A stretch of 60,000 nt of DNA from Takakia lepidozioides. Its lineage: Eukaryota > Streptophyta > Takakiopsida > Takakiales > Takakiaceae. Of this stretch, positions 1-11,093 are shown in pieces. The stretch is taken from NCBI GenBank assembly GCA_030704615.1, contig CM060732.1, positions 51,691,053 to 51,751,052 on the forward strand, read 5' to 3'. Within the stretch, counting starts at the first letter, position 1. Each line of letters starts with the position of its first letter. The notes below the pieces were generated by a model. It worked only from the letters and a program-made list of their open reading frames with translations. It was not told the DNA's origin and did no database searches. Made by a program: the position numbers and the translations under genes.

Positions 1-64
1 ACTACTTGTTTTGGGGCTAAAATCTGGAATTTGTCATCTGTGTTGAGAATGGACAGCTGAGAAG

Positions 65-1525
65 ATGCCAGACAGTGTAAGCCAGCTACTCAAAATTTTG
101 GGGGAAAAGGAAAAGGATTCCATCGTTGGAGGTAATGCAGCTGTGTTTGTTGACCTGATTCGAAGATCAAAGGTTCCAACACAGGAACTTGTGCCTCCAC
201 AGTTGATTCGTCATCATCAGGGCAGTTCAAAGAACTGTTTAGCAGTGGGAGCTGCAGATGTAATAATGTCCAATCAAGGTGGGTTAGTCACCTCCACTGG
301 AAAAGACCCACTGAATAGGGTTCAGTCAGACAGATTGATAGGAGCACACCCATCAGTGAGGGGTCGCTGGGATGGAACTGCTGGATCAATGCAGTTTAAT
401 CAGGTTCGCTTCAACAGGTTGGCAGAAGAAAATGAGGTGGACAGGATTGAGTGGTCTGCCAAAGAAGGCCCGATCAATGAGGGTCACTCGGACAGATTGG
501 CTGAATCAGTCGAGTTGGCCAGGATTGAGTTGGATGAAGACACTGAACCAGAAGAGTCGAGTGAGGACGGATTAGAGGGGTGTGTTGAACGGAATCACTT
601 GGAATCAGGTGGAACGAGTAAATCAAAGCCTCCAGCGCTTCCTGCTCCTTCACACGAGTTGCCCCTGAAGGAGAAAGATATGGTAGAGGGCAACCCATCT
701 GCAGAAGAGGAACCCACTCATGTCGCCAATACAGCTATAAAGGATAATAGTGGTAATATCTCAGTAGCCTCCCAGCTTGACATCGCCCAGTCTTCTGACA
801 TTCCTAATATGGTACCATTGAAGCCCGCATTGGTCAGAAGAGTTGGATTTCAACCACTTGAAGCAAGGAGGGGTCCATTGCAGATGCCAGTTTCGAGTAG
901 TTTTGAGCCTTTCAGATGCGCACCTCTTACAGGCATTTCAAGAGAGCCAGTTGCAGATTCTCCCCACGTGGGGCATTCAATGCTGACTTCGTCAGCCCCA
1001 CATTATGGGTTTGAGCATTTGGTCAGGGCTTTGAAGCAATCCACAGATGCAAAGAGACCCACAATTGAGAAGGAGAAGGTGGATGGAGAACATTTTAAAA
1101 AGCGGTGGACAAATGAGGTTGATGGTCTTGACCCATCCAAGCTTCCAATCAAACTGTTGGATACGATGAATATGTATGATCAAACCAATAACCTTCCGGA
1201 CATTTCCTACCCACCCCTTTCTGCGAATGCAGTGGGTGCAATTCAGCCCCATACTCCGGGTCTTGCAGTTCCATGGCGACCCTCCTCAGCCTCCCCACTG
1301 GGAGCATTTCGTCATCATAGTAGCAAAACACCACCCGTACTTGTCCCAACTGAGCTGCAACCTGCTAGTATTCCTTCATCAGGCAGGAAGAGACCGGCAA
1401 GAGGCAAAGCAGCGGCAGAGGAGGAAAATGTCACATCTCACAGGCCTTTGCAGCCTTTGCAATCGCCAGAGGTGGTGCAACAAAATGTTGACAATTTTCT
1501 GAACTTCATGGGACCTGGATCTTAA
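65..1525 (+). CDS. Unrecognised protein, probable terminal exon
   Basis: I do not recognise this protein. The frame is open for 486 codons and ends in TAA at 1523-1525. An in-frame stop at 44-46 limits any upstream extension, so translation starts at the ATG at 65 or the exon begins at an acceptor such as the AG at 54-55. The protein is hydrophilic with no membrane segment. It has an acidic stretch near residues 155-175 (DEDTEPEESSEDGLEG), Ser/Pro-rich middle and late parts, and a basic patch near residue 440 (GRKRPARGKA) that could be a nuclear localisation signal. It ends QQNVDNFLNFMGPGS. The long open frame amid otherwise broken DNA supports a real gene. Most of the gene would lie before the window. 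Function unknown. Confidence 0.6.
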   Translation: MPDSVSQLLKILGEKEKDSIVGGNAAVFVDLIRRSKVPTQELVPPQLIRHHQGSSKNCLAVGAADVIMSNQGGLVTSTGKDPLNRVQSDRLIGAHPSVRGRWDGTAGSMQFNQVRFNRLAEENEVDRIEWSAKEGPINEGHSDRLAESVELARIELDEDTEPEESSEDGLEGCVERNHLESGGTSKSKPPALPAPSHELPLKEKDMVEGNPSAEEEPTHVANTAIKDNSGNISVASQLDIAQSSDIPNMVPLKPALVRRVGFQPLEARRGPLQMPVSSSFEPFRCAPLTGISREPVADSPHVGHSMLTSSAPHYGFEHLVRALKQSTDAKRPTIEKEKVDGEHFKKRWTNEVDGLDPSKLPIKLLDTMNMYDQTNNLPDISYPPLSANAVGAIQPHTPGLAVPWRPSSASPLGAFRHHSSKTPPVLVPTELQPASIPSSGRKRPARGKAAAEEENVTSHRPLQPLQSPEVVQQNVDNFLNFMGPGS

Positions 1526-2990
1526 AATCAGCAAACCAGTGGGTCAAAATTGGAGCCAGAAGGATCATGCCCCTAGCCTATATAATCGCCTTGTAATATA
1601 ACCATGCAGAAATGCTGTGTGCTTTGAATGATGGGAATGTGAGGACCTTGCAAGGACCTGCAGTGCATTTACTCAGTTAGGCCAAATTACTCCAACAGTG
1701 TGGAGAAGCTTAGCCACAAGTGACAGTTGGAAGCTCCACCTTAAGTTCTGACATCTGAACTATTGACAAAAAGTTTCACTGCAAAGATCATGCTCTGTGC
1801 AAGTAAGCAGGTAGTTATCCAACTTACCAGCCTTTCCTACTAGGGGTCTGAGCAGTTAGGTCTGAGGAAAGTGATGGGGATAGGGTACACATTCTCAGCT
1901 TTGTGGTTAGCATTGCAGTCAGGATGCCAACCAGCAGATGACATGTATTGCCCAAGGAGCAGGACCTGAGTTCTTGCAGTGCTCTGTATAGAGCAGCTAC
2001 AGCTCTTCAAGCACAGGGTTGCAGGTCCTGAAGCAGAAGAGTATAGAAGTGCACAATGCCAAGGCCTGGGAACAGGTTGGTTGTCTTTCCTCAATCTTCC
2101 ATTTCTCAGTCCAAACCTTCTTCCTCCTCTCTCTCTTCTCTACAATCTTCGAGTCAGCTTTACTCCGCCCTTGATTTGTGTTGGATAAAATGGCTAGGCT
2201 TGCATGACTGTCAATGCCGTCTACTGAACTATATGCTGTGTTTCTGGAGGTTGACATAATTATTTCATTCTTGGTGTGATGTAGGGATGCTTCAATGGTG
2301 AATGATCCCAAGGGAAGAGTACAATTTTGATATGAATGAAGAGCTGTATGTGCCTTACCTCGGCTGGTAAGCCAATCTGCATTAGTGAAATCAAAAGTGT
2401 AAATCAGGTTAACTGCTCGCAAGAATCGTGCTGATTCTCTGTTCTTTTCAAGATAAATGGACTTTCCTTAATGCAGGTCACAGCTCCTTTTCAATGACTA
2501 TTTGCATCTTTCTTTTTGAGGCCTTAAATTGCACAGGTTACTGTCAGTTTTCAAGCAGATGACTGATGGGGCTGTAGCTTCTCTCACATGAAGTTGAAGG
2601 TGGCATCAACCAATTAAAATATAGCAACGATAATCCATTTGCACCTTTCCCAAGTATAAATGTTTGATTATTTATTTGACTTCTCATGGAGCTCCTTAAT
2701 CTGTGATGGACAATCTTGTTGGCAAACATATCACAAGCTGAAAGGTATGAAGCAATCCATCCTCTTTCTGAAAGTTACATACTATGTTACCTGAGAAGAT
2801 GAGCTCATTGTTTAACATGGTAGTCCTGTGAGAATGTTGGTGATGGTGGAAAGCACTGGGCATACTTTCATGGCAGCACGCATCAGACCAGCCAAGTATC
2901 CCTCTGGAGGTGCAATGTAGTCTCACAACTACTGATATGTCTGAAAAGTAGAGGTCTCAAACACCTACTGTGGATGGGTGTGAACTGGAC
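1526..2990. other. 3' flank of the first gene, no further gene seen
   Basis: Only short open frames on both strands, with no recognisable domain. The first few hundred bases are presumably 3' untranslated sequence of the preceding exon. I see no tRNA, repeat array or transposon end. Confidence 0.4.
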
Positions 2991-2995
2991 TAATT

Positions 2996-4100
2996 TCATT
3001 TGTTTCCAAATGTGTCCAATCCATCAATAGTACTTAGAAAGATTGTACTCATAAGACGTTGTTTGCCGTAGCCTTGTGGTTTGACCCCGTGCCCAGTTTG
3101 AGCCGGAACGAAAGGAACAGAACCTACCTCCGTCAGGGGCTGACGTTGGTAGTAAGACTTACCATCATATAAGGAATTAATCCGGGTTTTCCAGATATCC
3201 TCTAGAAAACCCTTCACACAAGCATCAATCTGTTGTGTGTGATTTGCCCAAAAACTAGGCCTCAGGAGGGCCTGGGCTTTTGGCTCAGCCTCGAGACTTT
3301 CAAAGTTGGTAAACAGGGTACAGGCACAATTCCCTTGATAGAATTGAAGAGAGCGTCTCTTTGGTGAGAGAACCCCGGACAGTGTATCAGAAAATGAATA
3401 TTGTCTTCAGATTGCCCACACAACAGACAATTGCACTCTCCCTTTCCTCTCTGCTTCTGTTTGCTGTTCAAAGGTAGGCTTCCTGCCCCGAGTTTAAATT
3501 TCAGTCTAGTGCCGAGAGTGGGTAGACCCTTGAGGTCATCCAAGATGTCCACCCCCATGTCACTGACTGGAAACAAGTTCAGGGAAGTTCTCTGCCTAAC
3601 TTCATTTTCATCAGACAATCTCATGGCAACAGACATGGCTTCAGACACTACAGCCTCTAAGGCAGATTTATCCAACAGGGTCAAGACTTGCGGATCCAGG
3701 TCCAGGTCCTTGAGAATCTTTTCTACTCTCTTCTGCCAGGACTTAGCCTGTTTGACAGGGCGGTCCTGTTTCCAAGATATAGAGTCGATCAACTTAGGAT
3801 ATCTGGTGTTGGGCATATGTTGCAGCTGACCCCACCATCTGACCTTGAATTTCTCGTCGGGAGCTTAAGGATGGAATGCCAAACTCACCCCGAACAGCCA
3901 CATTGGCTGTTTTGGAGCATGCTGACATACACTCCTTAAGCACCCCCACTTGAATGGATTCTAGAGACTTAGCCTGGTTGGAGTTATCAACCCATATAGC
4001 AGATCCGTACTCCAAGGCAGGTCTAGTAACGCGACAAAGAATGGTTTTCTTAACCTCAGAGATGACCCCTCTGCAGTGGAAAAATTTAGTAAACTTCTTA
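2996..4100 (-). pseudogene. LINE (non-LTR retrotransposon) ORF2 3' fragment
   Basis: Reading from 4100 downward, the minus strand encodes the C-terminal part of a plant LINE reverse transcriptase ORF. First comes the region after the catalytic core (RPALEYGSAIWVDNSNQAKS, about 4030-3970), then a helical stretch (SWQKRVEKILKDLDLDPQ). A zinc-knuckle-like motif follows (CNCLLCGQSEDNIHFLIHCP, about 3440-3370), then the tail (QIDACVKGFLEDIWKTRI, about 3230-3180). The pieces lie in two or three frames, with shifts near 3830 and 3300, so the copy is dead. No endonuclease or catalytic RT motif is present, so it is 5'-truncated as most LINE copies are. A second copy of the tail lies at 6617-6940. Confidence 0.85.
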
Positions 4101-4887
4101 GAAAGAAAAGGGAATCTATGATGAAAAGTGGTGAAAGGGAATCATGAATGGGCATCCATTCAGAGCTACAAGAATCCATGCTGCTAAGAGAGTGATTTGA
4201 ATACCATAATCGGCATTATGAACTCAAATCTGATATTGTTTTCATCTAAGGAGCATGAAATGATTGAAACTGAAAACTAGATTAGCCTGAATGGAAAATC
4301 AACTACGATTACTTGCCTTCAAATATTAACTAGCAATAATTTTGAGAAAGTGCAATTCATGATTAGTTCATTTATGAATAAATCAATATATATTCCTATG
4401 ACCGCGGTTTGAAAACATTTAACCCCTATGTCCGCGGGTTGTGCTCACGCGAGCATGCTCACATGATACCAACCCCTTGTACCTAGGGTGTAGAAGTCGC
4501 TCGCCCTCCAAGCCAACCTCTCCTAAACCGGCTCCCAAGAGCCACAAATCTGGATCGATGGTTGCAGATCATGTATCCAACAAAGTTCTTCAATGGAGTT
4601 GACCGTAAAACAAACCTACAATGTGTGTCCAACAATGAAGCTACATTTGTACGTAGTGCAAACAAACCAAGAAGAATACCAATGGCAGATAAGTCAAAAT
4701 GGATATACTCTAAGAAGGGTGGCTCACAACAACCCGGCCATTGCGTGTTGCACTGTAAAATGGTGGAAATGGGAGCCGTTTGAGCCCTGGACCTTAGGTC
4801 TGACCCGGGCCGTGAGCCAATAGCCTATCTATTCCTCGATTATGCTCAGGATGTGTTGACGCATCAACCTCCGAACCAGCATAGCGT
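4101..4887. other. Intergenic, AT-rich then mixed; no gene recognised
   Basis: 4101-4390 is AT-rich without features. At 4397 and about 4431 there are two related CCTATG(A/T)CCGCGG motifs, followed by alternating CTCACGCGAGCATGCTCACA (from about 4452). These resemble parts of the GC-rich transposon ends at 33.5 and 44.3 kb. Two overlapping short open frames at about 4560-4820 have no recognisable domain. Confidence 0.3.
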
Positions 4888-5080
4888 TGGGGGATGCCTC
4901 CGCGTGAGCCTGGCCGCCTGAGCGTGTGAGCACGTGAGTGCAGTCAGGCTCATTCCACATCAGCAATTCTCGCCACGTTGGTTCACGGGTGTTACAGCAC
5001 GTCAGCAATCCTCGCCAGCGTGGTTGATGCCATGTCACGTCATGCCACATCATTTCCATATGCACGGACCTATAACCGCG
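4888..5080 (+). repeat. Terminus-like repeat related to the end of the 33.5-44.4 kb DNA transposon
   Basis: Starting at 4888 the sequence TGGGGGATGCCTCCGCGTGA matches the left end of the large element at 33524 (TGGGGAATGCTTGCGCGTGA) at 17 of 20 positions. The order of sub-motifs is also the same: GTGAGC-type repeats, then degenerate CCACGTCAGC-type repeats, then CCTAT(A/T)ACCGCGG (here at about 5069-5081). I infer a related, probably truncated or non-autonomous member of the family. No matching right end is obvious nearby. Confidence 0.55.
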
Positions 5081-5560
5081 GTCAGATTAGGCAGAAGAGG
5101 GGAATGCTAGATCGTGAGCCCAGAGGCGTGAGGTTAGTGCCTATTTCCGCAGAATGATTTACCTTTTCCGGTCATTGCAAACTACATCTCTAACATCCAT
5201 CCCGCCGCCGCCCCTCGTGTCATAAACTGCGATTTGATAAGTGTGTGATTGCCGAAGTGAGACCTTTATCCCTCCGATGTAAGGGAGAATGAGCGTGTTA
5301 GTGTCAACAAGCTTTTGTATCAGTCGATAACAAGATGTAGTAGCAGCTTCCCAGTGCAGATCCCCAACCATCAACGTTAGCTGGAGTGGAATTGAGGCTT
5401 TTTTACGTAAAAATCGCCCAGATGGAATAGACTAATTTAGATATGGTCTATATACTAAGCCTTTGCATGTTTGGAAATCAAGTATCAAGTATCAAACATA
5501 TGTGATGATCGTTGACGATCATCACCTCTACCCAAATGCCAAATTTTTTTTTAAAAACAA
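5081..5560. other. Intergenic, no gene recognised
   Basis: No coding signal. It contains one copy of AAAATCGCCCAGATGGAATA at about 5408, repeated at about 6073 within the inverted-repeat cluster that follows. Confidence 0.3.
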
Positions 5561-5564
5561 TAGG

Positions 5565-6135
5565 CACAAAAAAAAACAGAGCAAAAGTGATGATCGGCAT
5601 CGACAATCTCTTCTGCTCTGCTCTGTGTTTGCATCAATGAAGCAATGCAGTGCGGCTGTCCAGAGCGGAGCTGCGGCACAAGGAAGCGTGTCTCAACTTG
5701 TTAAAGCAGAGCAGAAGTGATTGTCGGCACCGATCATCGCTTCCGCTCTTTTTTTTTTCTTTTTTTTCCCGTAATGTTTTTTAAAAAAACAAAAACAAAA
5801 AACAGAGCAGAAGTGATTGTCGGTGCCGAACATCATAAGTGATTGTCGGCACCGACTGCTCTGTTTTTCTTTATTTTTGGGAACATTACGGAGAAAATTA
5901 AAAATTAAAAAAAAACAGAGCAGAACATAAGTAATTGTCGGTATCGATCATCAGAAGTGATGATCGGTACCGACAATCACTTCTGCTCTGTTTTTTTTTG
6001 TTTTTTTGTATTTTTTTCAAAAACCAAAAAAAAAATACAGAGCAGAAGTGATTGTCGGCACCGACATTGTCTAAAAATCGCCCAGATGGAATAGACACCG
6101 ACATTGTCTATTGTTTGTCGGTGTTTTTTTGTTTT
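5565..6135. repeat. Cluster of hairpin-forming inverted repeats flanked by A and T tracts
   Basis: At least five related units share the half-palindrome AGAGCAGAAGTGATTGTCGG and its complement: about 5577-5620, 5708-5749, 5803-5863, 5916-5990 and 6038-6070. Several form long stems around GGTACC or GGCACC and are flanked by runs of A on the left and T on the right. The AT-rich spacers are themselves inverted copies (GTAATGTTTT near 5772, AACATTAC near 5882). The cluster looks like nested copies of a small foldback or MITE-like element. Minus-strand open frames here only reflect the repeats. Confidence 0.7.
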
Positions 6136-6616
6136 TTTTTTTCCGTATTGTTTCCCAAAACAAAATTGCTCTGGTCTCTTCTGTGTCGCTATGTAATGCA
6201 CGCTTCTTTTTTATACCGTGATCCCCTCTCTCTTCGTTATTTTGGGAGGAAGCAGGGTCTTCCTGGGTTATCCTCAAAAAATATGAGAAAATAAAATTTA
6301 GAATACATTTAGAAATACTATAGGGTACTAATATATTGGCAGCACCACATTTAAATTAAAATATGATCCAAATAAAAAACGTATTTCAAAAAACAATTAA
6401 ATCTAATATAAGGTGGAGAAAAATTAAAGAGGCACGTGTCATTCAATGACACGCAGTTTGGGACACGCAACGGAGAGGGCGTCGGCGCATGTGCACAACA
6501 ACCCTAGGCTTCCCCCTCTCGATCGACTGCAATTTGTGGCGGCATTGTTCTCACGGGGGGGTCACTATATGCATTTTTTCCATATCACATACATACAAAG
6601 GTATATTTATACTAGG
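6136..6616. other. Intergenic, no gene recognised
   Basis: AT-rich sequence followed by a short GC-richer part; no domain, repeat array or RNA gene seen. Confidence 0.3.
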
Positions 6617-6940
6617 CTATATCGGGACAGAAACTACATTTGTCAGCAGTTGACGCCGGTAGTATGACTTATCTTGGAACAGACAACTGATCCGACAACT
6701 GATCCGAGTTTTCCATATATCCTCTAGAAATCCCTTTACACAAGCATCAATCTGATGTGTGTGATTTGCCCAATAACTAGGCCCCAAAAGGGCCTGGGCT
6801 TTTGGCTCAGCCTTGAGATTTTCAACGTTGGTAAACAGAGGTACGGGGGCAAATCCACTGATGGGATTTAAGAGTGCGTCTCTCTGGTGAGAGTACCCAA
6901 GACAATGAAACAGAAAATGAATATTGTCTTCTGAGATCAA
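6617..6940 (-). pseudogene. Second LINE ORF2 3' fragment
   Basis: The minus strand encodes the same tail as the LINE at 2996-4100: EDNIHFLFHCLGYSHQRDAL, then AEPKAQALLGPSYWANHTHQ and IDACVKGFLEDIWKTRI. It is open over about 107 codons in one frame. A small internal duplication (the ISCRISC stretch, from a repeated CTGATCCG segment at about 6690-6710) distinguishes it from the first copy. Only the end of the zinc-knuckle region and the C-terminus remain. Confidence 0.8.
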
Positions 6941-7882
6941 GTGTCATCTAAGCCCAAGTGCAATCTCCTATGTATGCAAGTGCCTCTCTTATGTCGAGGC
7001 CCAAGTATGACCTCTAGGGTTAAAATTTTGCATTTCTTTCCACCATATCTTTAGGTAATATTGTAAAACCCTTTGTTTCCTAATACCTTTTTTTCTATAA
7101 TTTTTTTAAACAATTAATTAGACCCTATTTTTAAATTATCTTTTTAAATAATTACAAAATTTACACAAACAACATTCCATCCATAAGTCAACTGCCGGAC
7201 CTAAAGAAAAGTTTAATTTTCATTAGCCACGAACTCATTCAAAGCTGCAGCATCACTTAGATCTAAAGAGTACAAGTTTTAAGATGGTTCAAATGTCATA
7301 GTCACTGTTGAGATTATGGTCTCAACATCAATCCACTCTGTATCACTGGAACCATGTTTACACTTCAGGTGACCTCTACCTTTCGAGAACCAATTCGAAA
7401 ACACCATGATCGAAGGACCCCTAGATTTGGGGAGAGCAGGTTTATTCATCAAATAAGCTTGATGAATGAATGGAGTTTTGAGAATATTTCATCCTGATAG
7501 AATTGGATGAAATATAAGAAACTTTACAAGGATGGATACATTACACTGTAGGTAAAACCCTTTATTACATTAATTTTTTTAAGTAAAAGTCTGGATTGTT
7601 TGTGACCCTTTTTTAACCCTTAATTTCCCAAGCAACCTGAATCGGGTCACTTTGAATTTGTAATTCGACCTAATTTTTTGCATATCTAATCTGATGGGGC
7701 CCACTCCTGAAGCTTTAATGACAAGGGATTTGTCTCGAGTATGATGCAAAAAAACAAAATTTTAAAAAAAAAACAAAAGCTTCGGCCTACAAAAAATATC
7801 TTAGATCTCTCATTTACGTTTTGGGGCCTGAAAAGGGCTTGTTGACCGCTGACGTGGCTAACAAGCCCAAAACAGATTGCAC
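6941..7882. other. AT-rich intergenic sequence
   Basis: Long A/T-rich stretch with homopolymers; no coding region, RNA gene or repeat array recognised. Its right edge borders the 3' part of the MULE pseudogene. Confidence 0.35.
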
Positions 7883-10180
7883 TCCAAAGGCCATTCTTCT
7901 GCAAGGCTCGGCGAATATGCCACAAGCACAAGAAAACAGCACAATCCCCACACACAGATCTGTTCTCTTATCAGGCAGGTAAACTAAAATTCATGTGTAA
8001 CTAAGAGATCATGTAGGTATATTGCATGAGTTCATGGACGTACCTAATTGCAGCAATTTCAGCATCTGCGTCATCCACAATAAATGCATTTGGACGCCAA
8101 TCTACCTGCAGACTTATCATTTGTTTGTTAAGTGCCTCCATCCAAGGCGTAAGATCGATGGTTTTGCACCTTGCAGTGATAATGTAAGCCACTGGAATAC
8201 CATTCAGCCAGTCGTCGAATACCATCATGGTATACAAAGGATACTGCAACAATAATCATGTGTAACTGAAGTGAGTTCAAAAGAAATGGTACGAGAACAG
8301 AAAAATTCACATGAAGAACATAATTTGACAAGCTTTGAGGACATTTGGGTTAAGAAACTGCCGCAACCTTTTTTTCATTCGTCCCAAAGGTTGCATCACG
8401 AGCAACTATGCGACGATGGCTGTGTTTGTTTTCTCTGCCAATCAGTTTGTATGCCAAGCACAAATGGAAGGTCCAGTTTTCGGTCATTCAACGTCCACGC
8501 AGGGTGATTACACTCTTCCTGGTAGTAGAAAACGCTTGCTGGGTTTTCATGCACCCACATTCGGACACTTTGTGCATCATTGGAGTGCTTTTTGAAAGTT
8601 TCTTCATCGCACTTGTTGGCAATATTTCGGATATCACTTGAAAGAAGGAAGGTATCACGAGTAATCTCCAACCCCCCATCCATGATATCCCTCACCCTCT
8701 GCGTGTGCTTTGCCATTATCTTGTTGATGCTTAGTCCCAGACGTAGATTATGTAACACCCAAGATTTCATGTCATCGCTCAAGTGGGGAGCTAATGAAAT
8801 ATGACCTAGTTGCTGAGTGGGTCCATGGCAGACCTCTCCAGCCCCATTGATAATAGACCAGCTCTGCAATATCAGGGTCCACATAACATTGTTTCACTAC
8901 AAACCTGCACATGCATCCCATCTTGATGTCTTCCCCCGATTTTGTTTGTGTGGTCATTGCTTGTTTTGGCTTTGCTTCAGTGGAAGCGGTTGTGACTCTT
9001 GGCTTCCTCCCCTCTTCTTTGCAGGTTTTGCTCGGCGTTTCTTGTGTGCCATTACAGGTGTCGCGCACCTCACTTCGGTAAGCTCCCCTTCAACTCATAG
9101 TTACTCGCTTTGATGCGCGCGCCTAACTCCCAACCTGGCCGCCGGGCCAACTTGGAGCTTCGGCTGCTCAACGGGACAAAACGGTCCCCCTTTGTTCTTC
9201 CGAAAGACCCTCCACCAATTTGGGCCTAGTGGGAATTCCCTTTGGTAGATGGCAGTCCGGAATAGCTCCCCACTTTTTGGTCGTTTTCCGGCTCGCTCGC
9301 TTACTCACTAGTTTTTTGTCACCAACGGGCTTGCACCGTTCTCAGGGTTACCACTCCCTATATATACTTCTGTGACTGTCCGCGGGGGTTTCACAAACAA
9401 CCATGTCATTTCATGGCGAACCACCACGAAGACCCTCGACTCCCGGTGATGAGTCGCGGTGAGTCTTGGCCCACCCACCACGGCCCCATTGGACCGTGAT
9501 GAGTCCCAAGACTCCCCACGACCCACCACGAGGTCTCCGCCCCATGGTGAGTCCTATGTCACCCCCCACTAAGTCCCACTAGCTACCCCACCCCTTGTGG
9601 AGCCACCCCCACCGCAAACCCGGTGTGCGGCACTCAAGGGTGCTTCAGCCCCCGTACCTATCGCTACCACAGCCCCCACCACAGGGGCAGCCCCTCTTGT
9701 GTCTTCACCCCCCCCCCCCCCCCCCCCCTACCCTCAAGGCATAGGGCCGCGACAGCAGGGGTAACATCCAAGAGGGCCGTAGTTCTGTCCTCTGGACCAT
9801 ATGAGCAGTGATATCTACAACCACAAACTACATTCCGTTACTATCACTCTAAGGGGACTCAGGCACTCTTTGCATTTATGGAAATCATGGAATAGGCATT
9901 GCAACACATGAACGGCAGCCCAAGATGTACCTTGTTATAGTCAAAGCACTGTTGGTGAGGAGCTAACAGAGATCTATCCGGATGGCCTCTTTGGTGATGC
10001 CTATGGAAAGTGCATGGGCCATCTGTACGGGAGGATTCCCCAGTAATGAAATCAGCAATGCGATTCCATGGAATGTAGGCGACTTGGACTGAGTCCAGGA
10101 GGCTTGCCATGCCATTGCAAACGCCACTGCAGTACATGATGGTTGAAAGCACCTGCATTTGGCAGTTGCACTTGGTTTCG
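7883..10180 (-). pseudogene. MULE-type (Mutator-like) transposase pseudogene with introns
   Basis: Minus-strand exons encode a plant Mutator-like transposase, which cuts and pastes DNA transposons through a DDE active site. In coding order: an N-terminal piece (VQVAYIPWNRIADFITGE, about 10090-10035); MGCMCRFVVKQCYVDPDIAE (about 8925-8866); a helical region (HLSDDMKSWVLHNLRLGLSI); DATFGTNEKK (to 8368); YPLYTMMVFDDWLNGIPVAY with FIVDDADAEIAAI (8243-8044); and VFLCLWHIRRALQKN (7959-7883), the CxxH part of the fold. Introns 8244-8367 and 7960-8043 have GT-AG ends. A solo LTR (9059-9754) splits the gene and there are frameshifts near 8850 and 8420, so it is inactive. The N-terminal assignment is less certain than the core. 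Confidence 0.8.
9059..9754. mobile_element. Solo LTR of a Ty3/gypsy element
   Basis: A 696-bp sequence starts TGTCGCGC and ends CCGCGACA, so the tips are inverted repeats. It is closely similar along its length to the LTR at 27548-28274. The flanks ACAGG (9054-9058) and GCAGG (9755-9759) are a 5-bp target duplication with one mismatch. No internal sequence is present, so it is the product of LTR-LTR recombination. It contains a TATATATA box at about 9359 and a C20 homopolymer near 9710. It interrupts the MULE pseudogene. Confidence 0.85.
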
Positions 10181-10364
10181 AAGCAGCAAAACAAGATGGG
10201 ACACGTTGGATTCAAATTTCTCGCCAACCAACATGTCGATTTGCAATTCAAAGAGGAGGCGGTGCTGATACAGGTTGAACGTAAGGTTTCCTAGTAACAG
10301 AACTGTTTCAGACACGAAGCTACAGGAGGGTGATTCCATGGAGACTCGCCTCTTATACACATCC

Positions 10365-10500
10365 ATTCGTACTCTCATCCATCTGATTACACATCCATAC
10401 ATCCATGGGACTCTCATCCATCTGATTACACAAACACCCTACTCTCATCCATCTTGCACATCCATCCTACTCTCATCCATCCATACCTACACAGATTGAT
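10365..10500. repeat. Short tandem repeat, CTCATCCATCTGATTACACA type
   Basis: About four imperfect repeats built on ACTCTCATCCATC with intervening TGATTACACA and CATCCATACATCCAT blocks. The ORFs through it are repeat artefacts. Confidence 0.6.
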
Positions 10501-11090
10501 CCTAAATCTCACAAGTGGACGAACAGTCATGTCCATTAAATAATACTAAATTTGAAATTTGAATTTTGAGATTCAAACTTGGGTACACATGTGTAACCAT
10601 GCATGTGTTGGCTTCACTCTCACTATGGGCTCATGTTATGTTCATGACCACATCTGACATCTAGGATGGATGCGTGCATGACCTACATGTATCATGTGTT
10701 ATATAAACGACATTCCATGGGGTGACGGATGGGGCGCGGGGGGGGGGGGGCGGCAGAGCGGGGGAGCCGCGCGGGAGCCGGCGAGGGGGGGGTGCCACGC
10801 AGGCAGGACCGAAGGGCTCGCATTAAACTCCCGGGCCTTTTCTAGTGTGCGCCCTACTTCATAGTACAGTTGAAGTTACTCACATTTACAGACTTTCGAC
10901 ATTTAATCCAAACTTATAAAGAGTTGGCACTTGGCACCCGGGGGGGTCACATACTTAGGCGATTGTTCGATTGCATCAATTGTCTGCATGGTATGCACTA
11001 CTCCTGCACTACTCTGTACAACGCACTAGTTCTGCAAACGCGTGGAGATTACGCAGTGGATCAGCCTGATCCCTAGTCTCAACGCTGGCG
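10501..11090. other. Intergenic with a G-rich tract
   Basis: No gene recognised. 10736-10795 contains G12 and several further G runs (GGGGGAG, GGGGGGG), which could form a G-quadruplex. The rest is unremarkable. Confidence 0.35.
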
Positions 11091-11093
11091 TCA

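Noticed and set aside
5803-6000. Bacterial-type Rho-independent terminators (stem followed by T run)
   Set aside because: The stems have A runs on the left as well as T runs on the right, repeat many times and lie in plant nuclear DNA; they are inverted-repeat elements.
8271-8641. Plus-strand ORFs over the MULE region
   Set aside because: They are shadows of the minus-strand transposase exons, which have recognisable motifs and splice sites.
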